In this document: positions 1 to 12,500 of the stretch, in pieces
Numbering within the stretch: the stretch's first letter is position 1
Layout: every line of letters starts with the position of its first letter
Assembly (NCBI RefSeq): GCF_024166365.1
Contig: NC_064826.1
Span: forward strand, 62,575,001 to 62,639,000
Reading direction: 5' to 3'
Origin: Elephas maximus indicus
Lineage: Eukaryota; Chordata; Mammalia; Proboscidea; Elephantidae
Length of the DNA: 64,000 nt
Notes under the pieces: generated by a model
The model's input: the letters and a program-made list of their open reading frames with translations, nothing else
What the model was told of the DNA's origin: nothing
Database searches by the model: none
Program-made: the position numbers and the translations under genes

Positions 1-603
1 GATCCATATTTATGTTTATTCCAATGAAAGGTGAACCAACAGAATGTGGAAATTATCAAACAATATCATTATCACACGCAAGTAAAATTTTGCTCAAGAT
101 CATTCAAAAGTGGTTGCAGCAGTACATCAACAAGGAACTGCCAGAAATTCCAGCCAGATTCAGAAGAGGACATGGAACAAGTGACATCTTTGTTGATGTC
201 AGACGGATTTGAGTTGAAAGCAGAGAATACCAGAAAGATGTTTACCTGTGTTTTACTAGCTATGCAAAGACGTTCAACTGTGTGGATTATAACAAATTAT
301 GGGTAACTCTGTGAAGAATGGGAATTCCAAAACACTCCATTGCACTTATGCAGATACTTGTACATAGACAAAGAGGGAGTCATTTGAACAGAACAAGGGG
401 ATACTGAGTGGTTTAAAATCAGGAAAGGTGTACATCAGGGTTGTATCCTTTCACCATACTACTGAGCAAATAAGCCAAGAAGCTGGACTGTATAAAGAAG
501 AACACAGCATCAGGATTGGAGGAAGACTCATTAACAGCCTACAATATGCAGATAACACAACCTTGCTTGCTAAAAGCCAAGAGGACTTGAAGCACTTACT
601 GAC
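1..603 (+). mobile_element. RTE-clade LINE, reverse transcriptase fragment (left part)
   Basis: Decayed RT coding sequence. QYADNTTLLAKSQEDLKH contains the RT catalytic YADD motif altered to YADN. Frames are broken by stops. It continues after the LTR insertion and matches the copy near 59.2-60.3 kb. Confidence 0.8.
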
Positions 604-1122
604 TGTCCTAGTTATCTAGTATTGCTCTAACAGAAATACCACAAGTGGATGGTTTTAACAAACAGTTTATCCTCTCACAGTCTAGTAGACTAGAAATCCA
701 AATTCAGGGTGCCAGCTCCAGGGGAAGGCCTTTTCTCTCTGCTGGGTCTGGAGGAAGGTCCTTGTCATTAAGGTTCACTTGGTCGAGGAACTTCTCCACC
801 CAGGAACCCTGGGTCCAAAGGATGCACTCTGCTCCCGGTGTTGCTTTCTTGGTGGTATGACCTCCCCATGTCTCTCTGCTCACTTCTCTCTTTTATATCC
901 CAAAAAAGATTGACTTAAGACACAACCTAACCTCATAGAATGAGTCCTGCCTCGTTAACATAACTGCTGATAATCCACCTCATCAACATCATTGAGGAAG
1001 GATTTATGATACATAGGAAAATCATATCAGATGACAAAATGCTAGACAATCACACGATACTGGGAATCATGGACTAGCAAAGTTAACAGATATTTTGGGG
1101 GGACACAATTCAATCCATGACA
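604..1122 (-). mobile_element. Solo LTR, MaLR/MLT1-like, inserted in the RTE LINE
   Basis: Starts TGTC and ends GACA (TG..CA rule), is 519 bp, and is flanked by near-identical 5-bp CTGAC/CTGAT. It closely resembles the equally long copy at 49524-50042. The minus strand shows the MaLR-type opening TGTCATGGATTGAATTGTGT. Confidence 0.75.
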
Positions 1123-1845
1123 CTGATGAAGATCAAAGACTACAGCCTCCACTATGAATTACACCTCAGCATAAAGAAAACAAAAATCCCCACAGCTGGA
1201 CCAATAAATAACATTCTGATAAATGGAGAAAAAATTGAAGTTGTCAAGGATTTCATTTTACTTGGATCCACAATCAATGCCCATGGAAGCAGCAGTCAAG
1301 AAATCAAATGACATACTGCATTGGGCAAATCTGCTGCAAAAGACCTCTGTAAAGTGTTAAAAAGCAAAGCTGCCACCTTGAAGACTAAGGTGTGCCTGAC
1401 CCAAGCCATGGCGTGTTCACTGGCCTCATTTGCATGCAAAAGCTGGACAATGAATAACAAAGATTGAAGAAGAACTGACACATTTGAATTGTGGTGCTGG
1501 CGAAGAATACAATATACTATGGACTGCCAGAAGAATGAACATGTCTGTCTTGGAAGTACAGCCAGAATGTCCTTGGCAGCAAAGATGGCAAGACTTCATC
1601 TCCCATACTTTGGACATATTATCAGGAGAGGCCAGTGTCTGTAGAAGGATATCATGCTTGGTAAGTTAAGAGGGTCAGCAAAAAAGAGGAAGACCTTGGA
1701 TGAGATGCACTGACACAGTCGCTGCAACAATGGGCTCAAACATAGCAAGGATTGTAAGGATGGTGCAGGGCCCAGTAGTGTTTAGTTTTGTTGTACATAG
1801 GGTTGCTATGAGTTGGATCCCGCTAGATGGTACCTAACAACAACA
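1123..1845 (+). mobile_element. RTE-clade LINE, 3' part
   Basis: Resumes at CTGATGAAGATCAAAGACTA and runs to the 3' tail TTGCTATGAGTTGGATCCCG then CTAACAACAACAAC. That tail resembles the AfroSINE 3' end. Confidence 0.8.
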
Positions 1846-3370
<1,525 letters not shown>

Positions 3371-3481
3371 ATGGCGTCGAGTAGTGGGGAGCTTGGGAGC
3401 TTATTCGAACATCATATCCAGAAGGCTGTATGCGACACGCGGGCTAAGTATCGGGAGGGACGACGGCCCCGCGCCGTCAAG
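3371..3481 (+). CDS. RBM48: RBM48 coding exon 1
   Basis: 37 codons from MASSSGEL to RPRAVK, with a phase-0 donor GTAAAG. The frame is also open upstream to 3215, but that stretch lacks family similarity and is 5' UTR. Confidence 0.95.
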
Positions 3482-6400
3482 GTAAAGTAATTTTGTTTTT
3501 TTCGCTTTCTTGGTAGCTTTACGTATGTGTGCTCGCTCCGCCTTCCTAAAAGTGTAAATAAAGGCTTGACAAGGCTGTTTGTTGTCACGTCCGTCCCTCA
3601 TTGGAGTTGAGTGTGAGTAACCGCGAAGCAGGCACCAAAGCTCTCTTTTAGTCAACCACTAAGACGTTAGCTCTGCATAAGCAGGATTTTGTTTTATTCC
3701 TTGTATTTTCCGTGCTTCAACAGTGCACGGCACGTGGAAAGCACTTAAATATTCGTCGAGCGAATCTTCCCAGAAACATGAACCGCTTCTACCGATCTAA
3801 CGTCTGGAAAAATTGTCGACTGAAGGTAGACTGATGTGTGCTTTAGTCCGAGGCCCTCAAACGTAGGGTGAATTATTTATGCAGAACGTGGCAAAGTTTC
3901 TGATTCTGTATGTTTTCTGCGAACTGTGCTGAACAGTATGTTTTCAAAGCTGTTTAAAAAAAAATAGGACGTTTGTTCTAGGCTTATTTGTGAAGTATGT
4001 TTAATGAATCTGCATTTCTTTTAGGTATATACAATCAATTTAGAATCTCGGTATTTATTAATACAAGGAGTTCCAGCAGTGGGAGCCATGAAGGAATTAG
4101 TTGAGCGATTTGCCTTATATGGTACAATTGAACAGTATAATGCTCTAGATGAATACCCAGCAGAAGACTTCACAGAAGTTTATCTTATTAAATTTCTGAA
4201 TTTACAAAGTGCAAGGTAATATGCAAGTTAAGCCATGTCTTATTTCCTCCATTCCCATTGCTATCACTCTGGCCTCAGATTTCCCTCATTCTTACCTGAA
4301 CTAATCCTGTATTTCTCATATCATCCTTCCGTCTTCTTAAAGGTTATTGTTGTGGTGGTGTTTGTTAATTGCCACTAAGTCAACTCTGACTCATGGAGAC
4401 CCCATGTGTGAAGACTAGAACTGTTCCACAGGGTGTTCAAGGCTGTGACCTTTCAGAAGCAGATGGCCAGGCCTGTGCTCTGAAGCATCTCTGGGTGGGT
4501 TTGAACCACCAACCTTTTGGCTGGTAGTTGAGTGTTTAACTGTTTGTACCACCCAAGGACAGTTTCTTAAAGGTTAGCCTTACCAAAACACTGCTCCCAT
4601 CATGTCATTTCCATGCTTAACCATTTTTTACAGTGTAGTATAGTAGGCGAGAAATTGGGTTTGGAGTAGATTTTCCAGTCCCACTGCTTTTATGACTTTG
4701 GACCAGTTATTTAACCTCTCTAAGCCTGTTTTCCTCTTCTGTAAAATCCATTTGTAAATCTCTTGAGGTTGGGTCAGGATGAAATCAGACAATTCATATA
4801 AAGCGCTTAGCATAGCACCTCCTATTCAGAATGCAGTAACATTAACTATCGACGTTCTTATTGTTATGGCCGTGTGTGGATTGACCCCATCTTATCCAGC
4901 TTGCTGTGTAATTCTCTGCTCCAATAAGGCTGAAGTATGAAATGCCTCATCTGTTTTTCATGTTGACCCTTACTCTTGTCACTAATCTGCTCCAAGAATC
5001 ATTCTTCCCTGGCTAAAACAGTTGATATTTTTTCGGTACTACCAATAGCACTCATACTATGTCACAAAAGCACTTGATTCTATAGGATTATGATTCTTTT
5101 AAGGCAGCTCTTTTATGTAATCTCATTTCCCAGCCATCTTGCCAGCACCCCATGGTGTTTTTTAGAGCTTTTGCATCTTCTACAGCACTTAGTGCAGTGA
5201 ACTTTAGATTAGACATCTGGATTTGCATATTAGCTCCACTGAACCAGCTGTGTGACCTTGCCAAGCTATATAATCTCCCTGTGCCTCTAATTCACCATTG
5301 GGTTGTTTTGAGGTGTAAATTCACTTGAAGCACTGGGGACACTGTCTGGCATGTGGTAAACAGTAAGTGTTTCTTATCGTTATCCCTGGACACAGTAGTA
5401 CTATATTTACAGTACCTATTATTACAATATTTTAAACTACTTTTTAATGTATGAATCTGATTATAGGAACACAATGTGCTAAAGAGGCTAGTTTGGGTAT
5501 GAACTGATTCTCAAGGGCTATTTAGCTTAACACAGAGAAAAGCCCTATTTCATGGCTACAGATTGTGTACCTCAGGCCAGCCAACTAGATTCTAAATTGG
5601 CTAAAGGAAGTCTGGGTATATGTGGATAGCTTAAAATCTGTTAACACTATTGGAAGAGGTGGCAAAAGTCACCAAAAGTATGTACCACAGTCCTGGATCA
5701 GTAGGGTTAGTACCACCCACAAGCAGCACATCTTAATTTCCAAACCAGAGGAGGTGTGGGCACATAACAAAAGGTGGACTTTGCTCTTTAGGTCAACCTA
5801 TTGTATAATAGTTAAGCTTAAATCTTGATTAATAAACCATGCTATCATGTATTTGTTTAGGACAGCAAAGAGAAAAATGGATGAACAGAGTTTCTTTGGT
5901 GGATTGCTTCACGTCTGCTACGCTCCAGAATTTGAGACAGTTGAAGAAACTAGAAAAAAGTTACAAGAGAGAAAGGCTTATATAATAAGAACTACTAAAA
6001 ATAAAGGTATGGAAAGTCTGTTTAACTAAACGCTTCCTATATGTCAGGTACTCTACTAGGTATACCACCATGGAGTTCCCATGGAAGGAGAGGCAAGTAA
6101 ACAATCACAATATTAAGTAATTGTAAGCCACAGGCTTCTGTGAAGCACTTTACGTAAACCGGGCTGGGAAAGGAGACATGTTGGTTCATGGAAGATTTCC
6201 TACAGGATGTGAGAGGTGCCTGCGTTTTGAATAAGTAGTAGACGTTAGCTGGAAGGAGAGAGGAAGAGATGGGAAGGTAGGCTAGACTGCATGTTTAAAA
6301 GTAAGACATACCGAATAAATGAATAGGAAAATAAGAATAGTGTTACTTCTGGGGGTTGGCAGTTGGATGGGGGGAGCAAGGAAAGTGTGAAACTTGACAC

Positions 6401-9070
6401 TATAAACCTTTCTACCCTTTTCAGCTTTTAAACCACATGAATGTATTGCCTGCTCAGGAAGTAAATTTCTTAGTATAGTATTTGTTAGTTATTTTTAAAT
6501 GATAAATATTTGTTTTAAAAAATTATACATTTCTGAATGATGAAAACAATAAATGAACCATTTCTGTTTTCCTTCCACCCACCTTTTAAATTGTAACATA
6601 AAGATGATTACACGACAAAGAAGAAACTGGTTACAGAGCATAAAGACACGAGAGATGTTAGGCAGAACTTCCACTCAGAGACGTCTGGGTTTGGTGCATC
6701 GGCTTGGAACACTTCTACTGGGAACTCAGATCCTTATTCTTGTGAATTGCCTTTATGTTACTTCTCCTCAAAATGTATGTGTTCATCAGGGGAGCATGTG
6801 GACAGAACATCAAACTCCTCTCAGGATGGTAGAAACCATGATGAAACAGTGGAGCATTGTAACTACAATAACTCTTTGCAGAAAATACAGATGAAAACTT
6901 TTCAAACATCAGTGGCCTGTCCAGGTGCACAAAAGATTATTACTCCTTCAGAGGCAATTGACAGATTTATGCCTAGGACAACACAGCTGCAGGAGCGGAA
7001 GAGAAGAAGAGAAAACGATTGTAGACTTGGAACTTTTCTTGAAACAAGCACCAGTAGTAATGAGGTTATGATTGGACCAAAATTACCAGGCATACCTAAA
7101 GTAGACATGCACGATGACTCGTTGAATACAACTGCAGATTTAATTCGGGATAAACTTAAAGAGGTAAGGTCATTTTTAATAACTGTCTTGAGAGTTGATT
7201 TAGTTTTAAAACTAACAAGTAAATGGAGAATTATTTCTGGGAACTGTGGTATTGTAAAATTTTTTTCCTACATTTTAGTTTTTTTTGATGTATTTTTCTA
7301 CAGTTCTCTCTGTTGAATTAACTGAATCTGACCAGTTTATTTGTTTTGATAACATTAAACCCTTGCTTTAACCAATAAATAGAACATATTTTATATCACT
7401 TTAGATATAAAATCTTCAGGCAGTGGCTTTATTCAATTAAATCAATCTCTGAGGGTGGAGCCCAAGCCCCTCCATTCTTTAAAGCTCCCCAAATGGTTCT
7501 AATCTAATCTGTATTAAAGGAAAATTATTAGAAATATTTCTCCTAAATTCAAAGTTATTAGAAAGTACATGGAGATGCTGACTTTGTTTCAGTGAGAAAG
7601 CCAGAGAAGGAGAGATTTTTTAAACATTGGGCTTTAAGGTCTGTGTTTCAACTAAAGAGATTAGAACTAGATTGTGCTATTTATGTAGTCACTTTTAACA
7701 TTATTTACACAATCACTTTCCCTAAGCACAAGTGAAAGTTAATATTTGAGTTGGTTTTTGAAGGGCTCCTTTTTGTGGGGTTGGGGAAGTGGGCCTTTTA
7801 GAAATCATAAAATGGGTGGGAAACACTACTCAAAGTGCTTTTCACTCAGTTGTACATCTATTCTACAATGTGATTTAAGGGAGGCTAAGGTATTTTTGGA
7901 AACCCTGGGTGCGTAGTGGTTAAGTGCTACAGCTGCTAACCAAAAGGTCAGCAGTCCAGATCCACCTGGTGGTCCTTGGAAACTCTATGGGGCAGTTCTA
8001 CTCTGTCCCATAGGGTTGCTATGAGTCGGAATCGACTCGATGCCAGTGGGTTTGTTTTGGCTGGAAGACAGTTTTGGAGCCCTGGTGGCATGGTTAAGAG
8101 CTTGGCTGCTAACCAGAAGGTCAGCAGTTCAAATCTACCACCTGCTCCATGGAAAACCTATGGGGCAGTTCTGCTCTGTCTTACAGGGTTGCTATGAGTT
8201 GGAATCGACTTGATGGCAATGGGTTTGTGGGTTTTTGGGGGTTTAAGGTAGTTTCACTTTTTTATGTAAAATTTTTACCTGACAATTACTAAGGATGAAG
8301 GGTTGTTTTATAATAATAAAAATCCATGGGCATAATTTCTATACTTAAGCCTCATGCTGGTACCCGCATTACCTTCAGATACTGCTGAAGCAAGGCATAG
8401 ATACAGAGCTATCTCAGCCAGAGTGGCCAGCATTTTCGAGGTAAAAATGATAGAACAAGAAAAAGAAATACTAAATACAGTTTACTACAGTTTCTAATAA
8501 TTTCCCATTTTAAGTGAAGACTGTCTTACTCTGCTTTGACTTATTGTCCACCCTCACTGATGATGTGTTTTGGCTTTCATTTTTCCCTAAAAAAGTGAAG
8601 GATTAAACTGTTTTCAGTTCTTCAAAATTTTCATTTCTCCCTCTCAAGCCTCCTTGTTTTTAAACATATCAAACATTAACAATGTTTCAGGTTATACATA
8701 ATCAGGATATATATATCTATATCCATAAAACAAGTGACTTCAGAGTTATCAAATATTGGAGCATATGTTCACTTTTCTCCCCTCAAAATTTTTTTCTTGG
8801 TAAATGGCTTTCGAAATTTTACTCCATCAGTGTTTGGACAGAAAGCTTTGATCTGTGGGTGAACTCTCTCAAATGTGATGGCCAGGATTGAACTAGTGGA
8901 TACACATTCTGCCTCTTCTAGTGGCTTATCTACTCTTGTACAGTAAGAACTAAGTTTTGGTGGTTTTCTTTTTTTCAAACTAGGTAATTTCACCTGTGCC
9001 AAAGCCTTCAGAAGACACACTGAAAGATGTGCCTACAAGTCATCCATTAAAACAAAGAAGAAGAATATAG
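3371..9070 (+). CDS. RBM48: RBM48, complete coding region (5 exons, 364 aa)
   Basis: RBM48 is a nuclear RNA-binding protein that works with ARMC7 in the minor (U12-type) spliceosome. Coding exons are 3371-3481, 4025-4215, 5861-6006, 6604-7163 and 8984-9070. They sum to 1,095 nt with consistent phases and GT-AG junctions. An RRM spans about residues 35-125: YLLIQGVP is RNP2-like and EVYLIKFL is RNP1-like. It continues into FFGGLLHVCYAPEFETVEE, which is strongly RBM48-like. Exon 4 carries the long, fast-evolving low-complexity part and the conserved DRFMPRTTQLQERKRRRE segment, and the protein ends in basic KQRRRI. The start was chosen because the product opens MASSSGELGSLFEHH as in other mammals. 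The length is close to human (about 367). Transcription is divergent from PEX1, and a poly(A) signal follows about 280 bp after the stop. Confidence 0.96.
3482..4024 (+). other. RBM48 intron 1
   Basis: GT-AG intron of 543 bp with a pyrimidine-rich acceptor. I see no repeats or other features. Confidence 0.85.
4025..4215 (+). CDS. RBM48: RBM48 coding exon 2 (most of the RRM)
   Basis: Starts VYTINLES and holds the RNP2-like and RNP1-like strands. Phase-2 donor: AG then GTAATA, completing an Arg codon in exon 3. Confidence 0.95.
4348..4565 (-). mobile_element. AfroSINE, long or older subfamily
   Basis: About 215 bp with an extra segment between the tRNA part and the tail; diverged. In RBM48 intron 2. 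Confidence 0.7.
4655..4850 (+). repeat. MIR-like SINE fragment
   Basis: Contains the MIR core pattern GACTTTGGACCAGTTATTTAAC and later AAAGCGCTTAGCATAGCACC in ordinary MIR order. Confidence 0.6.
5195..5385 (+). repeat. MIR-like SINE fragment
   Basis: Core GCTGTGTGACCTTG with downstream CACTGGGGACACTGTCTGGC. Confidence 0.6.
5861..6006 (+). CDS. RBM48: RBM48 coding exon 3
   Basis: Encodes TAKRKMDEQSFFGGLLHVCY and the following segment through TTKNK. Phase-1 donor GTATGG. Confidence 0.95.
6007..6603 (+). other. RBM48 intron 3
   Basis: GT-AG intron of 597 bp with unique sequence and no recognisable repeat. The acceptor (TAACATAAAG) has a weak pyrimidine tract, but frame and homology fix it. 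Confidence 0.8.
6604..7163 (+). CDS. RBM48: RBM48 coding exon 4
   Basis: The largest exon. It opens with a Lys/Thr-rich segment and carries ELPLCYFSSKCMCSS, a Ser/Asn-rich variable stretch and MPRTTQLQERKRRRE. It ends DLIRDKLKE at a phase-0 GTAAGG donor. The open frame past the donor is intronic. Confidence 0.95.
7898..8062 (+). mobile_element. AfroSINE (first of an adjacent pair)
   Basis: Starts GGAAACCCTGGGTGCGTAGT and ends in the ATCGACTCGATGCCAGTGGG tail. TAAGGTA flanks the pair as a likely target-site duplication. Confidence 0.85.
8075..8250 (+). mobile_element. AfroSINE (second of an adjacent pair)
   Basis: Starts GGAGCCCTGGTGGCATGGTT. Same orientation as its neighbour with only a few bases between. 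Confidence 0.85.
8984..9070 (+). CDS. RBM48: RBM48 terminal coding exon
   Basis: 28 codons (VISPVPKPSED ... LKQRRRI) then TAG. The basic C-terminus is conserved in the family. Confidence 0.95.
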   Translation, partial: VISPVPKPSEDTLKDVPTSHPLKQRRRI

Positions 9071-9109
9071 AATACCAGCAGCAAATTAATACTTTCTAAA
9101 GGGAATACT

Positions 9110-9115
9110 TTTATT
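9110..9115 (-). terminator. Candidate poly(A) signal for the calaxin-like gene
   Basis: AATAAA on the minus strand about 330 bp after that gene's stop codon, inside the RBM48 3' UTR. I saw no AATAAA on this strand between the stop and here, so the two 3' UTRs may overlap. Confidence 0.35.
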
Positions 9116-9348
9116 TTTAATCTGTCATTTTAATTTTTAAAGAGACTTTACTGCTGGTATTTTTTAATGCACTCTTTGTAATTTCATTCAAGCTGTTTTT
9201 CTAATATAGTATCATCTTTTAAAATTAGTTTGTCATTCCTTGTTTACATGTTCTGATACATACTTTAAAATCGTTATATAACATTACATCTCACGTTACA
9301 ATAACTGCATGTAAATTAACTGAATCATATACAAGTCTTTACACTATA

Positions 9349-9354
9349 AATAAA
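9349..9354 (+). terminator. RBM48 poly(A) signal AATAAA
   Basis: Canonical AATAAA about 280 bp after the RBM48 stop, followed by GATAGG and a T-rich stretch. It lies about 95 bp from the stop codon of the opposing calaxin-like gene. Confidence 0.65.
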
Positions 9355-9447
9355 GATAGGCAGCAGGATCTGTTTCTGATTTTCTTAATGATGTGGAAAA
9401 ACTCTTCAAGATCTATAGTTAAGTGGAAAGAGGCCTGTGATTCACAT

Positions 9448-9504
9448 TCAAAAACCGGAAGTCAGGATATTTCTGAATGCCAGGACTTCAAAATCAAGAC
9501 ACTT
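9448..9504 (-). CDS. Calaxin-like gene, terminal coding exon
   Basis: 18 codons ([18 protein letters not shown]) then TGA, directly after a strong acceptor (eight T's, AACTTTACAG). It aligns without gaps to calaxin's C-terminal SQMEFEAQVFKDP segment over the first 11 residues. Phase 0 matches exon 5. It is too short for ordinary ORF listing. Confidence 0.75.
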   Translation of the reverse strand, partial: KCLDFEVLAFRNILTSGF

Positions 9505-12500
9505 CTGTAAAGTTAAAAAAAAAGTTAATAATAGACTATTAAAGATGAAATAGAATTTTATATGCTTTAAATTCTAAGAATTTACTTGATCTATGCCCTT
9601 CCCCCCCCCCCCAAAAACATCCGTACTTGTAAATGCTAGACCCCTATCAGTACTTTTGGCACATCTACGTTTTGTTTTGTTTTTTTCAGTCAGTGGACCA
9701 CATAATTGGAAATCCAAGTGCGTCCAGGCTATTTCCATTTTTTTTTAATCGGAGTAACTTGAGAAGGCCCATAAATGTCTTTCTTCTATTCTTAAGTGCC
9801 TTTTGCCTAGTGGATTGAATTTAGACATATTGTTACTAGAAAAGTTAATGAGGCTCAATTTCAGTTATCATGACCTACTGATACGCACTTGGTAGGATGA
9901 CACTGATACGCACTTGGTAGGATGACACTGGGCGGTAGATGGTACTAAAAGAAGTTTCAGGAAGGAGGTTGGCCCTACTTGCATGTGAGCTAACTGGAAA
10001 TAAATATATTTTTCCTGAAATCTCGGGTAAAAGATATATTAGAGTTCTAAGCATAGAATTGGAAGGAGCAAGTGTCTGTATCAGGGCTTCTCAGACTTTA
10101 AGGTACTATCACCTCAATCTTGTTAAAGTATCTTGGCTGGGGCCTAAGATCTGCTTTCTCACAAGGTCACAGGTGATGCTAGTGCTGCTGATGCACGGAG
10201 AACACTGAACAGCAAGGCCCAGGATAACTTGGCTGCAGATGAACTCTCTGGGAACAGCTGAAGAACTGTTGGTTTTTCCATCCTAAGCAGTTATCGTATC
10301 CAGTCCCTTATTCTGTATGATTGCAGCCACATGGTCTCTTAAGCTTAGAAGTCTGCCTTTCATACCACACTTCCTACCATGTTTCCAGACAGAATTAAAG
10401 TTCTATTTAGGGAATAAACTACGGTGGGATAAGTTAGAGAAGGGAGCTGAAGTTTCTGCTTGTATCAGATGCTTTTGCAAAGTGCAGTTGATCAAAGGAA
10501 AAATAAGGAAAGACATTTTCTGGGCCAAATAAACTATTAGGCTGGCCCTTCCAGGTAAGAAAACTTTGGTCAGCCTCATACACGAAAAACCTTCATGAGC
10601 ACAAGTCAAATACTATACATGTGTGCAAAATTTTATTCTTCACAGCATTTGGGTTGAAAGGGATCAAATGTTCTCCTAGAAGCTGATAGTAGCTACTTGC
10701 TGAGTCCACTTTATGGTAACTAGATGACTCCTTTTTCAATGTTCTATCCATGAGTTTTGGTTTTGGAAAAAAGTCATACTTAAAAATCAGGAATTGTATG
10801 TGGCTGGAGAGGTGAAAGGCTCAAAAAAAGCTTACCAAATGTAAATAGTTGTTAGGGTCACTATGAATCGGAATTGGCTCAATGGCAATGGGTTTTTTTG
10901 GTTTAGTGTCTTAGGGGCACAAATGTTAGGGTGGGGACGAGCCCTTCATGGTTGCCGGACTTCATCTAAACAACAGACGTTAAGTGTCCAGCAAGTACGA
11001 CTTTCCTGACCCTTATGGTTATAAAGTTGCTTATTATTTTCTCTCAACTTATTTGGTGGTTGGCATTTCTAACTACCTGTGCTTCTGGTAAACATGGTCC
11101 AAACACCTCCAGCAAAAGCCTGTCATCTTTTACTGCTCTTTCAAAGTCTGCAAAAGATATCTTGCCATCGTTGTCATAATCCTAGAGAGGAAGATGATTT
11201 CTTGGTAAATGACAATGTAGTTTTTAATTTTGCATGGAAAGTAGCTGTCTAGATGAAAAAGTTTTGCCGATAAAAAAAAAAGATCACATTTTTGCAGGCA
11301 CTGTTTACATAAGGAAACCCTGATCGCATAGTGATTAAGTGCTATGGCTACTAACCAAAAGGTTGGCAGTTTGAATCCACCAGGTGCTCTTTGGAAACTA
11401 TGGGACAGCACTACCCTGTCCAATAGGGTCGCTATGAGTCAGAATTGACTCAATGGCAATTTTTTTTTTTTTTTTTAACGTAAATCAAAAGGTATTTATT
11501 TATGGAGACCACTGACTTTATTCTTATTGTCCTAATAGGCATACATGGGTTATCTTCAATGTATAGCCCTGTCTATAAAGGACTTTCATACTACAGAAAA
11601 CCCATTTGCTATTTTTGTGATAAGTACATTAGGGCAACAATTTTCAGACTTAATTTTTAGTAGAACTTGTTCATCAAAGTATCTCTTGGGAGTTCATATA
11701 TAAAGGATAAACATGAAGTTGCTCTGAGAAGGAGGAAGGCACTTGGAGTAATAGCAGTAAGAGTTCAGGATGGACTAGAGTCATGAGACAGAGCCTTGCA
11801 CACCACTGCTGGGTCGTTAAGGTGGTTTGGGATCTGGGTAGGTGGCGAGGTGGGAGAAATGCAGAAGAGTGGCCCAACTTGAGTTAGGAGAATAAGTAGA
11901 GGTGTAAGTAAGATCTGCCTGGAGTGGAGCAGTCATGACAAGAACTATGGGAGATTAAATAGGATATGTGGGGTTGGGGGGCAGGGGGAGGTAACCTTAT
12001 GAATGCCTTTACTTAATTGAATTTGGATTTGATTTGATGGGTTCTTGTTTTTTAAGTTCTGGGCATAACCACATCAGGGTTGCTGAGAGTACAATCTAGA
12101 GAAAGGTTTGAATAATTGTCAGAAAAATGCTCATTCTGTAACATTGCCTTTCAAACAAGAAGGGATGAGTGGATGGACTGAGGAACATACTATCATTCAA
12201 CAAGTCTGCCCTCAGCCCTAAAGTGGCTAGTGAGAGTACTTCTAACTGAAGGAGCCTGAGTGAGCTAAATCTGACACTGAGGAAGCAGCCCCCACCATCT
12301 TTGTTTTTTCCTGAACTCCAGAGGTGAGCTGGGGCTGGCTGCCCTTGACACAAAACCTCACTGGTATGTAATTTAGGGTCATAATAAAAAAAGGGACAGA
12401 GATAACTACACGGATAATATAGAGGTACTGTAGATTTTCTTTAAAGATGAATTCTGCACCCAATTTTCTAGTGTGACCTTGGATAAATTACTTAACCTAT

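Larger units (their letters stand above)
4216..5860 (+). other. RBM48 intron 2
   Basis: GT-AG intron. It contains a long-form minus-strand AfroSINE and two MIR-like pieces; the rest (about 5390-5860) is unique sequence with no recognisable feature. Confidence 0.8.
7164..8983 (+). other. RBM48 intron 4
   Basis: GT-AG intron holding two adjacent plus-strand AfroSINEs; the rest is AT-rich unique sequence. The acceptor has a good pyrimidine tract. Confidence 0.8.
9505..11076 (-). other. Calaxin-like gene, intron 5
   Basis: Contains a C-homopolymer near 9600, a 25-bp tandem duplication, a degraded hAT-Charlie-type relic and an AfroSINE tail fragment. Nothing looks coding. Confidence 0.7.

Noticed and set aside
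6553..6894. 113-codon plus-strand ORF in RBM48 exon 4
   Set aside because: It is in the wrong frame; the RBM48 frame in this exon gives the conserved protein.
11044..11076. Unspliced C-terminus of the calaxin-like protein ending at a TGA
   Set aside because: A GTAGTT donor precedes it, and an exon at 9448-9504 matches the calaxin C-terminus behind a strong acceptor.
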